64,000 nt of DNA, taken from positions 1,012,001-1,076,000 of the forward strand of contig SMSO01000036.1 in NCBI GenBank assembly GCA_004764695.1. The letters are read 5' to 3'. Source of the stretch: Schizochytrium sp. TIO01 (lineage: Eukaryota > Sar > Bigyra > Thraustochytrida > Thraustochytriidae). The position numbers were made by a program, and so were the translations under genes. Shown in pieces: positions 34,723-44,646 of this stretch (within the stretch, counting starts at the first letter, position 1; the number at the start of each line of letters is the position of its first letter). The notes under the pieces were generated by a model. The model made no database searches and was not told where the DNA came from. It saw only the letters and a program-made list of their open reading frames with translations.

Positions 34723-36261
34723 TTAAGGCCGGCGACGATGGAAGCGGAAGGGGAATCCACCTTGGTGGTGATTGTTGTTATTACCCTGGTTTTCGAATAC
34801 TTCCTCACCCCGGTCATACTTTCCACGCAGTTCATCGCTCGAGAGAACCTCATATGCTTCTGCAATAAGCTCAAACTTAACTTGAAGTGTTTTGCGCTCC
34901 TCCTCGGACTTTTCACTGTGGCGATCAGGATGAGTTTCTTTAGCTAGCTTTCGATATGCTTTTTTGATAGCTCCTGTTTCGGCATTACGTGGCACGCCAA
35001 GAATTTTGTAATAGTTCTTCTGCTTAGACTGTTTCAACGCAACCTCGGCACGGTGCAAGCCCTCGCGAATCTTTTGGTTTCCATGATCAATCTCAGCAGC
35101 GCGACGCCAGGCTCGCACCGCATCTTCAAAATCAGCTGATTCTTCAGCCACAGAGGTTAAAAGATCTGCAATGGTGATGTATGGCTCAATGAGCTCACGG
35201 TCAAGCCTAATAGCTGCTTCGCAAGCATCATTTGCCTCTTTGACCCTTTTAAGGCGCCCAAAGACGGTGCACAGCTTGTTATAGATCTTCTTGTTAAACT
35301 CTGTGTGTTCACTATCGACTGTGACAGCCTCTTTGAAGTATTCAGCAGCCTGCTGTAAACTTTGAGGGTTGTTTGTTTTCATTGCGGCTTCACCGTCCTT
35401 GTCTAGCTTTTCTTGTTTTTGTACTTTGCGCATCGCCTCCTTTGTACCCTCGTGCTCCGGGTCTTTCTTAAGACCCTCGCGGAAGTGCCGAAGGGCCATC
35501 TCGTGGTCTCCAACATGGTAATAGCCAAGACCGCGAAGAAGTAGAGCGTCCTGGTTATCAGGTTCAGCCTTCAGGACTTCACCAGCATCAGCGATGGCCT
35601 CGAAATACTTCTTCTGATGGAACCGTGCCTGTGCACGAAGATGCTTTACATAAGGGGCCTTTCCTGTAGTTTCCATGGCCTCCGTAAGCTTCTGCTCGGC
35701 GAGGTCGTACTTACGCATACGCATAAACCGTTCGCCTGCCTGAACTTCTCGAGCGCAGTCCTTAGCCTTGGGTAAAAGCTTCTTGGCGTCACCATGCGTA
35801 GGCTTTTCACGAAGAACATGCTCGTAGTCCTTGACAGCCTCTGGACACCTTCCAAGAGACATAAGTGTACGTGCACGAAAGGCAAAGGCGCTTAAATAAT
35901 CTGGCTTAATCTCCAGCGCTTTGTTGATATCTTCTAACGCTGCAGAGTACTTACCAGTTTTATCATACACCTTGTACCGCTTGTAGTAGTTCTTTTCATT
36001 CGCTGGCTCGATCTCGATTGCCTCAGTGTAGAAATTTGTCGCCTCGGTATATTTCTTTGCCATCATTGCGCTGTCACCATCAGATCTCAATTTATTAGCT
36101 TTCTTCTTCGCTGCAGCGGCATCTTCAGCACTGCACTCAGCAGATGTGGTTTCCGCTAAGCTCTGAAGTGGAGCGAGAACCAAAAGCACTAACACTAGCG
36201 CCAACATCACCACGGATGACCTTCTGGCTGTCAACAGCGTTGACGATGACGGAGAAAACAT
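34723..36261 (-). CDS. DNAJC3: DNAJC3/p58IPK-like ER co-chaperone (TPR plus J domain)
   Basis: A 512-residue protein with the layout of DNAJC3 (p58IPK), which recruits BiP and binds unfolded proteins in the ER lumen. A signal peptide (about 1-37, core VVMLALVLVLLVLAPL) is followed by about nine TPR units (about 50-410), for example AEQKLTEAMETTG and DALLLRGLGYYHVGDHEMAL. The J domain runs from about 415 to 488 with HPD at 444-446 and NYYKILGVPRNAETGAIKKA at its start. A Gly/Asn/His tail follows, ending RFHRRRP with no KDEL signal. Human DNAJC3 has 504 residues. The open frame extends 16 codons upstream to a TTG; the ATG at 36261 starts directly before the signal peptide and is preferred. The gene is convergent with the nuclear-protein gene and divergent from RPP30. 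Confidence 0.9.
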   Translation of the reverse strand: MFSPSSSTLLTARRSSVVMLALVLVLLVLAPLQSLAETTSAECSAEDAAAAKKKANKLRSDGDSAMMAKKYTEATNFYTEAIEIEPANEKNYYKRYKVYDKTGKYSAALEDINKALEIKPDYLSAFAFRARTLMSLGRCPEAVKDYEHVLREKPTHGDAKKLLPKAKDCAREVQAGERFMRMRKYDLAEQKLTEAMETTGKAPYVKHLRAQARFHQKKYFEAIADAGEVLKAEPDNQDALLLRGLGYYHVGDHEMALRHFREGLKKDPEHEGTKEAMRKVQKQEKLDKDGEAAMKTNNPQSLQQAAEYFKEAVTVDSEHTEFNKKIYNKLCTVFGRLKRVKEANDACEAAIRLDRELIEPYITIADLLTSVAEESADFEDAVRAWRRAAEIDHGNQKIREGLHRAEVALKQSKQKNYYKILGVPRNAETGAIKKAYRKLAKETHPDRHSEKSEEERKTLQVKFELIAEAYEVLSSDELRGKYDRGEEVFENQGNNNNHHQGGFPFRFHRRRP

Positions 36262-37259
36262 GGTATATTCCTCTAGAGTTCTATCTTTGCCCCCACAGAC
36301 TGCAGACAACTATTTTAAAATCTTAGTTGTGAAAAGAAATCTTCAACCAAACTTGCAAGATTCCTTAATAGGTGGCTTCGATCGTTTTGGCCAAAGAACC
36401 TGGTCTATATGATTCTGCACTATGTGACAAGCAAAACTGAACAGTTTTCGGGTCTCACTTGAACGTTGTCGAGCCGGTAGCCCTCCTCCAGGCGCCCTTC
36501 GACAGCAAAAGGGCCCCTGCTTCCCAAGTCGAAGCGCCTGAGCCTGTGCCCAAGCCTAGCCCACGTCCACGACTCCCGGGACTCCGCAAGCGATCGGAGT
36601 TTGCAATCGATAGATTGATTCTGCGCAACAACGCTTTCGCCTTCAATTCACATGCCATTTTATCTAACTGAGACAATCGGAGGTACTATCATTTTTGGTA
36701 TATCAATCCATAGTGTATTAAACTGTTGAGAGGAATAAAAGACACGGCGTAGATATTAGAACCAGCTAGATCACTACTAAGATACCCGTTGTATTTTAAT
36801 AAAAGCGGCGCTTTGGCCTTTTTGACAGACTGGAAGCCTTCTTTAACGGTGTGGGGTGGGCCACGGATGCTCGTGCAAGCCTTTTGAGAATGTCTTTGGA
36901 GATATAGGAAGCTTCGAATTAGATTCTCCTTCTTGGTAGCTAAACTTAAAATCATGCACCACTTCACAAGTGTTTTCACCTGGATATAATCAGGTTTCCA
37001 ATGCTAGCTAGGTACAGGGTCTTATCGTATCCCCTTCCGCTTAGGTGTGTGCAACGCACACTCTCTTGTGAGTACCCATCGCGCACCCCATGGGTTCAAG
37101 GGGTGGCAGCAGCGCTTCGTGCAGGTGGTAAAATCATAAAGCCCAGACTTCTTGGCTTGACTGCGTGAAGAGGTTGGCTCTGCGGTGAGCCAGCCCAAGG
37201 ATTTTATTCGTAGACGATAGGGTTAGACTTTGGCTGTCTCAGGCTGTGTGGACCTCACG
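36262..37259. other. Divergent intergenic region between DNAJC3-like and RPP30
   Basis: About 1 kb that should hold the promoters of both flanking genes. On the minus strand a 67-codon frame from an ATG at about 36658 ends at TTCAAGTGAGAC, where AAGTGAGA could be a splice donor. An 88-codon frame from an internal ATG lies at 36689-36955. Neither is recognised. The sequence at 37,060-37,200 is GC-richer with short palindromic stretches, but no known RNA gene fits. Confidence 0.4.
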
Positions 37260-38321
37260 ATGGACCTTGATGTGCCGTGTGGAGCTGGCACTGAAGCAGC
37301 TCTCCAGGCCTTGAGTGACTTAGGTTGGGCAGTGGCCGGTATTTCATGGACAGTAGACGCCGAAAAGGCACTTCGGGCGGCAGCTGAGTCGCGTCAAGAG
37401 AGTCTTCAAAATCAGAATCAGAGATTGAAAAACTCAAAAGCAAAATCGCAGCTTCGTAGTGACGAAAGCATGGATCTAGGCGGAGACTCTGATATGGAGG
37501 ACATGTCTGACGAAGATGGTGGACGAACGAGAGGTCCGAGTTCCAAAAGTATTTCAATGCAGCTTCCGCCTCCGGATAGATTCGAGGAGCTTGCAGGTTC
37601 GTTTCCTGCGAAAGATTACTTTGCTCGCAGACGCCAGTATGAACAAGGTGAAGCAGAAGAAGAAGAAGAAGACGATGGTGGAGACGGGGATGGCACAAGT
37701 GAAGAGAATGCAGAAAACCCACAGAAGCGGGGTGAGGATGCTGAGCCACAACTAGAGCGATACACCCGGCTTACAATTGAATTTCATGGCTTGCCTGGCC
37801 TAGACTATGTGTTGCGGCATCCATTCACAGCGCTTTTTGATGTGGTCGTTTTGCGTATTTCAACAGCACGAGCGTTTGATTCTATAATGCAGATTATCCG
37901 CAATACCCAGGATACCGCATTTGACGCAATTCAGGTTCCTCTCACACTTGATGATAAACTTCCTTTTCGCCTTGGTCCTCCGGAGATGAGAGATCTTCGT
38001 CAAGCTCAGGTCTTTGTGGAAATTAACTATCTTGAGGCGCTCCCCATTTCTGGAGCCCGTATTGAGCAGCGCCACCGTGCACTTACTAACGGCCGCGCAG
38101 CACTTGAACATGTTTCAGGTGGTGGGATTCCATCTAACTCAAACGTCATCTTCAGCAGTGGAACCATGCGTGAAGACCTGCTGCAGCTTCGCGCGCCCGA
38201 ACAAGTTATTGCAATCGCCACAACACTTGGTCTCAGCAAACGCCAGGCTCAGTGCGCGATTACAACAAATGGTGAGGCACTTCTTGAGCGAGCACGCCAG
38301 CGTCGCGCAAGGATACGCTAA
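37260..38321 (+). CDS. RPP30: RNase P/MRP protein subunit p30 (RPP30/Rpp1)
   Basis: A 353-residue homologue of RPP30, a TIM-barrel-like subunit of RNase P (tRNA 5' maturation) and RNase MRP (rRNA processing) in the nucleus. The start MDLDVPCGAGTEAALQALSD and GWAVAGISWTVD match strands one and two. The core resumes at about 167 with RYTRLTIEF and continues through YDVV-like FDVVVLRISTARAF, a LPF motif (DDKLPFRLGPPEMRDLRQAQ), FVEINYLEAL, NVIFSSGTMREDLLQLRAPE and the family-typical end IATTLGLSKRQAQCAITTNG. The conserved blocks are separated by about 125 acidic, low-complexity residues (about 40-165) that the roughly 268-residue human protein lacks. The frame is open ten codons upstream only from a TTG; the ATG at 37260 aligns with the family N-terminus. 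Confidence 0.9.
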   Translation: MDLDVPCGAGTEAALQALSDLGWAVAGISWTVDAEKALRAAAESRQESLQNQNQRLKNSKAKSQLRSDESMDLGGDSDMEDMSDEDGGRTRGPSSKSISMQLPPPDRFEELAGSFPAKDYFARRRQYEQGEAEEEEEDDGGDGDGTSEENAENPQKRGEDAEPQLERYTRLTIEFHGLPGLDYVLRHPFTALFDVVVLRISTARAFDSIMQIIRNTQDTAFDAIQVPLTLDDKLPFRLGPPEMRDLRQAQVFVEINYLEALPISGARIEQRHRALTNGRAALEHVSGGGIPSNSNVIFSSGTMREDLLQLRAPEQVIAIATTLGLSKRQAQCAITTNGEALLERARQRRARIR

Positions 38322-38781
38322 AGCCTAGGTCCTATTCCATCAGAACCAATACATACATGTGAAGAAGTACAATATTTGTGATCATTTTTTAAGTTAAGAT
38401 CATTGAAGAAGACTCCCAAAAGTCTATCAAGAATAAATAATACTAAGACCAAGCTAAACAAATGGCATTATCTATCTCATTACAATTTACATAGAAACGA
38501 AGCTATACGTTTATTTTGTTGCTGTTTTCCCATTTCCGTCGCAGTTTCTGTCTCCAGTACTTTCAGAAGAAAGCAAGTGATACATGGTTACATTTCAATA
38601 AAAGCCTTGTTTAAGATAACATTTCATGCGCGAACCGTGCGACAATAAATTTCATTCTAAAGAAAACAGAAAGCAGGTTCCTGGCGACTAGTTGTCTAGA
38701 TATTGCAAAAGTAATATCTCCTCGCAGAGCACGAGTACTTATGAGACACAAAACAACTCGAACTAACGCTGCAATTCTTCC
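38322..38781. other. Convergent 3' intergenic region
   Basis: This 460-base gap separates the tail-to-tail RPP30 and DNAJC17-like genes. It is AT-rich, with an AATAAA at about 38432 as a possible polyadenylation signal for RPP30. No gene is seen. Confidence 0.5.
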
Positions 38782-39417
38782 TCATGATGCTGTGCTTCCT
38801 AGCAAGGCACTCAGGATCTCATCTTCCTTTGTCCGCAACAAGTTTGCGTAAAAGTCATTTTCACTCAATTTGTTGTTGACATTGTAATCTTTGGAATCTA
38901 CATTTTGATCATAGAAAGATGCACCCTGAGCCTGCATTTGTTCCATCTCCTGAATAACCTTTCGCTTAAAAGCAGCGTCTTCGCCGCGAATTGCCTGGGC
39001 CGTTTGAGCCCATGTGCCCTGGTCTGATCCCGCTTGCGCTAAGTTCTGGCTCGCTGCGAAGGCCTTTTCGCGGCGTTCGAGGTCCAACTCCATAGCCCTA
39101 GCCTCCTTTTTAAGCTCATTCTGGCGCCGAATCTCACGGGCTCGAGCCAGGAACTTGGCATCATAGGCGGCTCGGAGCTCATCATTTTGAAGAACCTCGT
39201 TTGCCAAAGAGACCGCGGCAAACCGTTCCTCGACAGCGGTGCGATTGGCTTCAGAGAGACCGGCTGGCTGCTTGTCAGGATGGAGCGCCAGAGCCAACCT
39301 GCGGAATGCACGGCTGATTTCTCGACGAGAAGGTAGCTCGTCAGCTAGGGTGGCATCTGAGAATCCCAATACAGCGTAGTGATCCACCCACGTGCCGTCA
39401 GCAGAGCCCCCCGCCAT
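38782..39417 (-). CDS. DNAJC17-like J-domain protein
   Basis: A 211-residue protein with an N-terminal J domain: DHYAVLGFSDATLADELPSR, then FRRLALALHPDKQPAGLSEA with the HPD motif needed to stimulate Hsp70, and ANEVLQNDELRAAYDAKFLA. A charged helix follows (ELKKEARAMELDLERREKAF), closely like the segment after the J domain in DNAJC17/Cwf23, a spliceosome-associated J protein. The RRM of animal DNAJC17 is absent, and the C-terminus is a short region rich in Asn, Asp and Leu. The open frame extends 44 codons upstream to another ATG, but those residues are Lys/Arg-rich and unlike the family. The ATG at 39417 (AGGATGG) has better context. Assignment to the J family is firm; to DNAJC17 it is moderate. 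Confidence 0.8.
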   Translation of the reverse strand: MAGGSADGTWVDHYAVLGFSDATLADELPSRREISRAFRRLALALHPDKQPAGLSEANRTAVEERFAAVSLANEVLQNDELRAAYDAKFLARAREIRRQNELKKEARAMELDLERREKAFAASQNLAQAGSDQGTWAQTAQAIRGEDAAFKRKVIQEMEQMQAQGASFYDQNVDSKDYNVNNKLSENDFYANLLRTKEDEILSALLGSTAS

Positions 39418-39910
39418 CCTGAAGACTTCGAAATGAGGGCGAGAAAACCAGCGAATAAGCTTTATGCTTTGACTTGGGTTTTCCAGGTACCTATTAGTTT
39501 TTCTTCTGGTTTTACTTTTTCTTTTACTTTTTGTTTTCTTCCAAATCATGAATGAACTCTTTTTACAATGAAAGCCAATAATCCGAACCGTGGATGCTTG
39601 GGCTTCTCTTCGCTCGCTAGCTCTCCCGTTGTATGATTTAGGTCAGCGAATGCCCACTCCAGTTTAAGCTCTTGTGTGGTTGTGTTTGAAAATTCGGCGT
39701 GCAAATTAGTTCTGAAGTTTAGGCAATTTTCCGGAGCACTTAGAAATTACAGGCTGGAGCGGCGAGCGTATGCTTGAAAAGATCAACCCAGTATTTTGTG
39801 TATTAAACTGGATTGCATCAAAGGAAAACAAGGATTCGTATTTAAAGAAGAGGATTAAAAGGGATAAATTGTGATATTAATACTAGATACTGATTTACAT
39901 GCATAAGGGT
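39418..39910. other. Spacer between two minus-strand genes
   Basis: About 490 bases between the 5' end of the DNAJC17-like gene and the 3' end of the MORN gene. It should contain the DNAJC17-like promoter. A pyrimidine-rich stretch with repeated TTTTAC/TTTTTC lies at about 39497-39540. No gene is seen. Confidence 0.45.
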
Positions 39911-42283
39911 TTAAGAGAAGGTAGCGGTCTCCATAGCAAGGCGGCAATTTTGCAATGCATCCTCAATGGCATCCTGGAGCTCTGTAAGTTCGCTGAGTTT
40001 CATCGACTTAAGATCTCGTCCATGAAATCGATTCAATTGAAGTTGAGCAGAAAGATGAGCATGCTGCTCACGATCAAGTTGCTGCTGAAGTGACTTCATA
40101 CTTGCCTCGGCCTCGCCAAGCTGAGCGCTCCATTGCTTCCGTTGTAGCATTTCACAGCGGCGGTGCTCTATGAGTTCAGAATACGCAAACTCTGAATGTA
40201 ACTTTAGACGATCTTTTTTCAACCTTCGAGCAAGCTTCCGAGCCGCGTTTACTCCTTTCTGTTTCTCTGGGTTCATATCAGATGCCGGGCGCTTGTTATT
40301 ACTGTCGAGTTGGTTCAGTTTTTCAGATTGAGTTAATCCAGGGGGGTGTAAACTAGCTTTTGGTCCTCGGGAAGTGGCTGTAACCTTCAGTAGTCCATTT
40401 TTGCCACCTTTTGTACCAGCTCCGCGATAGTCTTGAACCCATACGCGGAAACTACGCTCTTTAGAGTTTCTACTGGTTGGATTCGCTTCCTGGAGACGAG
40501 TTCCCTTGCATGCTGGCATCGGACACAGTTCCTCCGACTCTGAACTAGCTGTTAGTACCGGTTTGACGAATGGTTGCGCAGCACATCGCTTGTGGAGTTT
40601 TACTTCGCAGCTTGTACAATGGATAGTTCCCCTGCTTAGGCTCTCCATACATGCCCAGCATACTTCACACTCTGGCCAGCTGCCATCCGGATTATCAGCA
40701 AAGGCTCCTGGCTTCATCAAACTGGCATTACGAAGCATAGAAGTACCACACTCGATCAAGGCTCGATCCTCAGGAGTGAGAAGTTCACCATCAACACGGT
40801 GAAACAACAGCTCGCGAAGTAGTTCTCCCTTGCGATGCACTACTGTACAGCCGATTTTACCAAGTTGCAATAAAGCGGTCGGAGATTGAACGTTAAGGGA
40901 TTTACAGCGTGGGGGGAAAGTCCAGCGGCCAATACCATGCTTGAGACCATCTTTCCAGAAGCCAGCATAGGCTTCACCAGACTCACGATTAACTGTTTGA
41001 AGGCCTGATGCCTTCTGAGACTTTGTAAGTCTCAAAGTTCCAAATCCATGACGCAGACCTCTGTCAAAGTACCCATTATACTCTTCTTTAGATAACACCT
41101 CCTGCCCAAGACCATGTTTTTTATTGAAACGCCAGTGGCCCTTGTAAACTTCTTCGCCTGTCGCCTCATTTCTCAAGATACCATAACCATGGCATTGTCC
41201 ATGCTTCCAGTGTCCAGAATAAGAGTGTGGTTGCTCGCTAGATATACCATCAATTCCATCAATAGAGCGCCAGCCATACCCGTGAGGCTGCATCAGTTCA
41301 TTCAGATCACCCTCGTAGTCGCCAAGTTTATCCCAAAATTCATCATCGGTCTGATTAGATTCTGCGGACTCCACTTCTGAAAATGAAGGAATGGCTAAAT
41401 GCCAGAGTAACAAACTGGACTTAGTATTGGCGTAAATTTCCCTACATACTTTTGGCTGTGGAAGATTAAACGTTGCGTGATATTGATGCCAATATGAAAC
41501 GCTCTTAGCAGAGAAAGCACATTCTAGGGCAGCTGGTGATTCTACAATGCCAAGCTTTGATGAGGCATTGAACGGCTCCGTGCTCTCCGTGCCGTGCGAG
41601 GCTAGGAACCCACCGATGTCCCAAACTTGAACGAGCTCGTCTAGCGCCGCAACAGTCACCAACTTTTTGGTCTGAGGACACATATACATTGCGCTAATAG
41701 AGTTTCGTCGTCCCATCACTGAACATACGTGGCGTTGAGAGGCTGAGTAGTTTTTAATGTCAATTGTAACATCCCAAATGTGAGCTTTACCGATACCAAT
41801 ACCACAAGCTAAGCGCAGCACGAACTTTCCATCTTCGGTTTTATGAATGGGCAAGACAGCACCTAGACCTCGAACTTTGCCTTCACGGGGCTTTTCCAAT
41901 TCAATCTCACGCGTTGTGAAGCCTCCACAGAAACCATTTTCGCTTGGTTTGTCTGAATTTTCTTTCAACGAGTTAAGATTGTCGTCTGCCCTTTGCTCGA
42001 GGTGCCATATTTTCACAGCACGCTGTGTCTGTTTAAGGACTCCGGCCACCACAAAGGTTTCACCCTCGAGCACCACCACATCAATATGCATTGGAGTATT
42101 TTGGTAGGCAAGCTCAAAATCACCGAGCATCTTGCGTCTATACTTAGGCAGTTCACCACCCCCATTATCTAAAACTTCTGCCATCCAGACTTCGCCACGC
42201 AACCCCACTACTGCAAACCGACCTTGGCCATCGCACACAAGGTTGGGCAGCCGCCCATGGTCCCGCATCATGTCCGCAGCCAT
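39911..42283 (-). CDS. WD-like, MORN-repeat and zinc-finger protein
   Basis: A 790-residue multidomain protein of unknown function. Residues about 20-290 contain WD-like strands (RAVKIWHLEQ, KAHIWDVTID, ELVQVWDIGG), suggesting a beta-propeller. Four MORN repeats lie at about 355-454: YSGHWKHGQCHGYGIL, YKGHWRFNKKHGLG, YNGYFDRGLRHGFGTL and YAGFWKDGLKHGIGRW. MORN proteins commonly act in membrane contact or cytoskeletal scaffolds. A Cys/His cluster at about 539-592 has the spacing CxxCxxC, then CTSCEVKLHKRC, then a distal CPMPAC, like a PHD- or C1-type zinc site. A basic coiled coil spans about 675-785. The frame runs 17 codons upstream to a TTG; the ATG at 42283 has A at -3 and G at +4. This combination of domains is one I cannot match to a named family. 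Like its TTLL9-like neighbour, it could be ciliary; that is inference. Confidence 0.8.
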   Translation of the reverse strand: MAADMMRDHGRLPNLVCDGQGRFAVVGLRGEVWMAEVLDNGGGELPKYRRKMLGDFELAYQNTPMHIDVVVLEGETFVVAGVLKQTQRAVKIWHLEQRADDNLNSLKENSDKPSENGFCGGFTTREIELEKPREGKVRGLGAVLPIHKTEDGKFVLRLACGIGIGKAHIWDVTIDIKNYSASQRHVCSVMGRRNSISAMYMCPQTKKLVTVAALDELVQVWDIGGFLASHGTESTEPFNASSKLGIVESPAALECAFSAKSVSYWHQYHATFNLPQPKVCREIYANTKSSLLLWHLAIPSFSEVESAESNQTDDEFWDKLGDYEGDLNELMQPHGYGWRSIDGIDGISSEQPHSYSGHWKHGQCHGYGILRNEATGEEVYKGHWRFNKKHGLGQEVLSKEEYNGYFDRGLRHGFGTLRLTKSQKASGLQTVNRESGEAYAGFWKDGLKHGIGRWTFPPRCKSLNVQSPTALLQLGKIGCTVVHRKGELLRELLFHRVDGELLTPEDRALIECGTSMLRNASLMKPGAFADNPDGSWPECEVCWACMESLSRGTIHCTSCEVKLHKRCAAQPFVKPVLTASSESEELCPMPACKGTRLQEANPTSRNSKERSFRVWVQDYRGAGTKGGKNGLLKVTATSRGPKASLHPPGLTQSEKLNQLDSNNKRPASDMNPEKQKGVNAARKLARRLKKDRLKLHSEFAYSELIEHRRCEMLQRKQWSAQLGEAEASMKSLQQQLDREQHAHLSAQLQLNRFHGRDLKSMKLSELTELQDAIEDALQNCRLAMETATFS

Positions 42284-42831
42284 ATTGCCAGCCAAACTCA
42301 GACTTTCGCAAAAGCTTTTCCTGTCAAAGGCCAAATCCTCCTAGGTCTGTAAGTCCCAATTGCTATTGTGCAAACAGTTTGCACTGCGCAAACGGGACTC
42401 GGCTTGGAGGCCTGCGACGCCAAGTTCGTGCGATCTCAACAACTGTAAAAGAAAAAAGAAAGTGCTTGAAAATAGTTAGAGAAGTAACTAACTAACTTTA
42501 TTAAACTCCTACCAATGCTAAGTCTAACTACCGGCAAAAGAGCGACCTGTGTAAGGGTCGCTAACAGGTCGATCTATGGGAGAATGAAGGATTTTCATGT
42601 TTTTACTAATCCTTGAATTGGTTTAGAGTGAGATTTTGCCGATACTGAATGAATATATGCGCAAGGGAAATTATGTTCTCGTGGCATCTTTTATCTCGCT
42701 TTTCAAATCTTTCAATAGAATTTTTCAATAATATGAAGGAAAGGACGAAATCTGGAGACGGCGCAATTTGCGAGGGTAAATCCGTTTATTTGTTCCAACA
42801 TGGAAATGATTTGTTTACAGAAAGACTAAGG
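42284..42831. other. Spacer between MORN and TTLL9-like genes
   Basis: This 548-base gap should contain the MORN gene promoter. It contains ACTAACTAACTTT at about 42490 and a short inverted repeat CGACCTG ... CAGGTCG at 42544-42572. No gene is seen. Confidence 0.45.
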
Positions 42832-44071
42832 TTACATGGGAAAACTTGTTGGGTACTGACAACCAATTTTGGACGATTTAGTGAGGAACCGGCCATCGTA
42901 GACTCTGTCAAAACCTCGCACATTAATTTCGTCGCCTCTCAGACGACCTTCAACATCAACTACATCAACCAGGTCGTTCAGGACATCGTACTTGAGCGCG
43001 TGGTCCTCACGATTAGACTTGGTAAGACTCGGAGATGCATTAACTTCAATGAGCCAGGGCTTAAGGTCTTGGTCGAAGAGGACGTCAAAGCCATAAAGCT
43101 CAAAGCTGTGCTTGTCTTGGATGATGGCTTGTTGCACAGAAATCAGTGAGCGAACCATCATATCTTGAATATCTGCAAAAAGCTTGTCGGTTTTTTCGCG
43201 CCCAAAATTCATGGTCAGATACACGCGAAGGTCATGCACATGCCATTTCATGCCTTGTTCCGCATCATAATTCTCAGCAGTCTTTTGAATTGAATGATTG
43301 GTGAGATGTACAAATGAGTTTGTCAGATCGTCAACTGCTGCAGAGTATCGGGCACCTGAAAACCGTGCAAAGCCTGCCCGATGAATCCAAGCCTGAAGTG
43401 GGGAGTAAGATGTAACAAGGCAGTACAAACGCAAATCAAATTTCTTGCCTCCGACTGTGAAAGGACGCTCAACGTATCGCTGAGCCACATATGTTTCGGC
43501 CTGTGGAGCATCAGCCTTCCACTTATGATCCTTTTTCCAGTCACTCACCTGGGACAGCTTATTAAATAAAAAGATTCCGCGACCTTGTGCTTTACCAATG
43601 GGCTTCATAATCCATGTTGCACCGGAGCTACGCTTAAACTCCTCCAAGAATAGGCTGTATTCCTGCGGCAATACATAAGTACTTGGAAAGAAGTTATACT
43701 CAGCAGCTTCTGTGTGTTGTTCACTTTTTTCAAGTTGGCGTTTCATACGTTTAAGATTTTTCACCAAGAGATCCTTGCGGGTCAACTCATAGTGGTTGCG
43801 AAAGTGGTTCACACGTTGACGGTCATCAAACTGGAATGTGATCATAAAAATCGCGAACCCAGCCAATATCGCACCAATTGAAGTCCCAATCAGTGTCGCT
43901 ATCAGTTTGTTCCCAGCCGGGTCGATTTTTCAGAACATCTAGCACAACGTTGTGAAAGCTCGTTCGAAACAATACTGCTGCTTCGCCGGGTCCTGCCAAC
44001 ACTTCGGGTTCGTACTCCGTACGGCTCCTGCCATTCGCAAGGCTCGAAGAGCTGCTGCTTCGCCGAGGCAT
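42832..44071 (-). CDS. TTLL9: TTLL9-like tubulin glutamylase, with apparent +1 frameshift
   Basis: Homologue of TTLL9, which adds glutamate chains to tubulin in cilia. The N-terminal part (ATG at 44071) reads ...FHNVVLDVLKNRPGWEQ and WDFNWCDIGWVRDFYDHIPV, then meets TGA at 43828-43826. The rest, in the next frame from 43827, begins DDRQRVNHFRNHYELTRKDL and continues through the whole catalytic core: WIMKPIGKAQGRGIFLF, YVAQRYVERPFTVGGKKFDL, GFARFSGARY, FVHLTNHSIQKT and ELYGFDVLFDQDLKPWLIEV followed by NASPSL. All ATP- and metal-binding residues seen in the family are present. Skipping one T at 43828 joins both parts into about 412 residues, near the 439 of the human protein. No room exists for a normal intron. 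An assembly error, an inactivating mutation or programmed recoding are all possible. The neighbouring minus-strand genes do not overlap it. Confidence 0.85.
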
Positions 44072-44646
44072 CTCGTCGCCAAGTGAAGCCAAAACTTATG
44101 AAACTCTTTCTCAGCGAAGCAAATCCTTCTCTACCAAACTCAGTCCCAGACCTCGTAGTCAAGAAGACCCTCTTCTGCGGCTTTCCAGGGTTATCGTTCT
44201 TCTCCGTGCAGAATGTTACCTTCCTTGAATGTGCTTTTTCATCCCAACATAGTAGAAAACGAGACGTTGAACCATCTCAAAATCCGGCGCCAAATCGCGC
44301 CGCACTAACTCCTTGCATCCCAACTTGACACTAAGAAAATATCAAGCTCATAGCCTTGATCGGGCTGATGAAAATCTACGAATATATACCGTATCCCAGC
44401 ACTTCGAGAGTCCAAAGTCCAGCTCTCGGCCCCTGCAGGTCATGCTTGCCCAAGGTTTGCAAGCGTTATGCCACATGTCTTTGTATTTGATGTTTCATAG
44501 TCCTCTTTTTAGCCCCTTTCCGTCTCTTTCACACCGCGCCATCTGTGCTTATAATTTAATTATTACATATTCTGTTAACGAATGCGAATGAACGAACGAA
44601 ATTGAAAAAAGAAAAGAAAGTTGATATTCAGAGAGACAAAACTTCT
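44072..44646. other. Spacer upstream of the TTLL9-like gene
   Basis: Likely holds the TTLL9-like promoter. On the minus strand a polypyrimidine stretch ending in GTTAACAG (about 44579-44572) could be the 3' splice site of the small gene at 44647-44955. No independent gene is seen. Confidence 0.4.
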
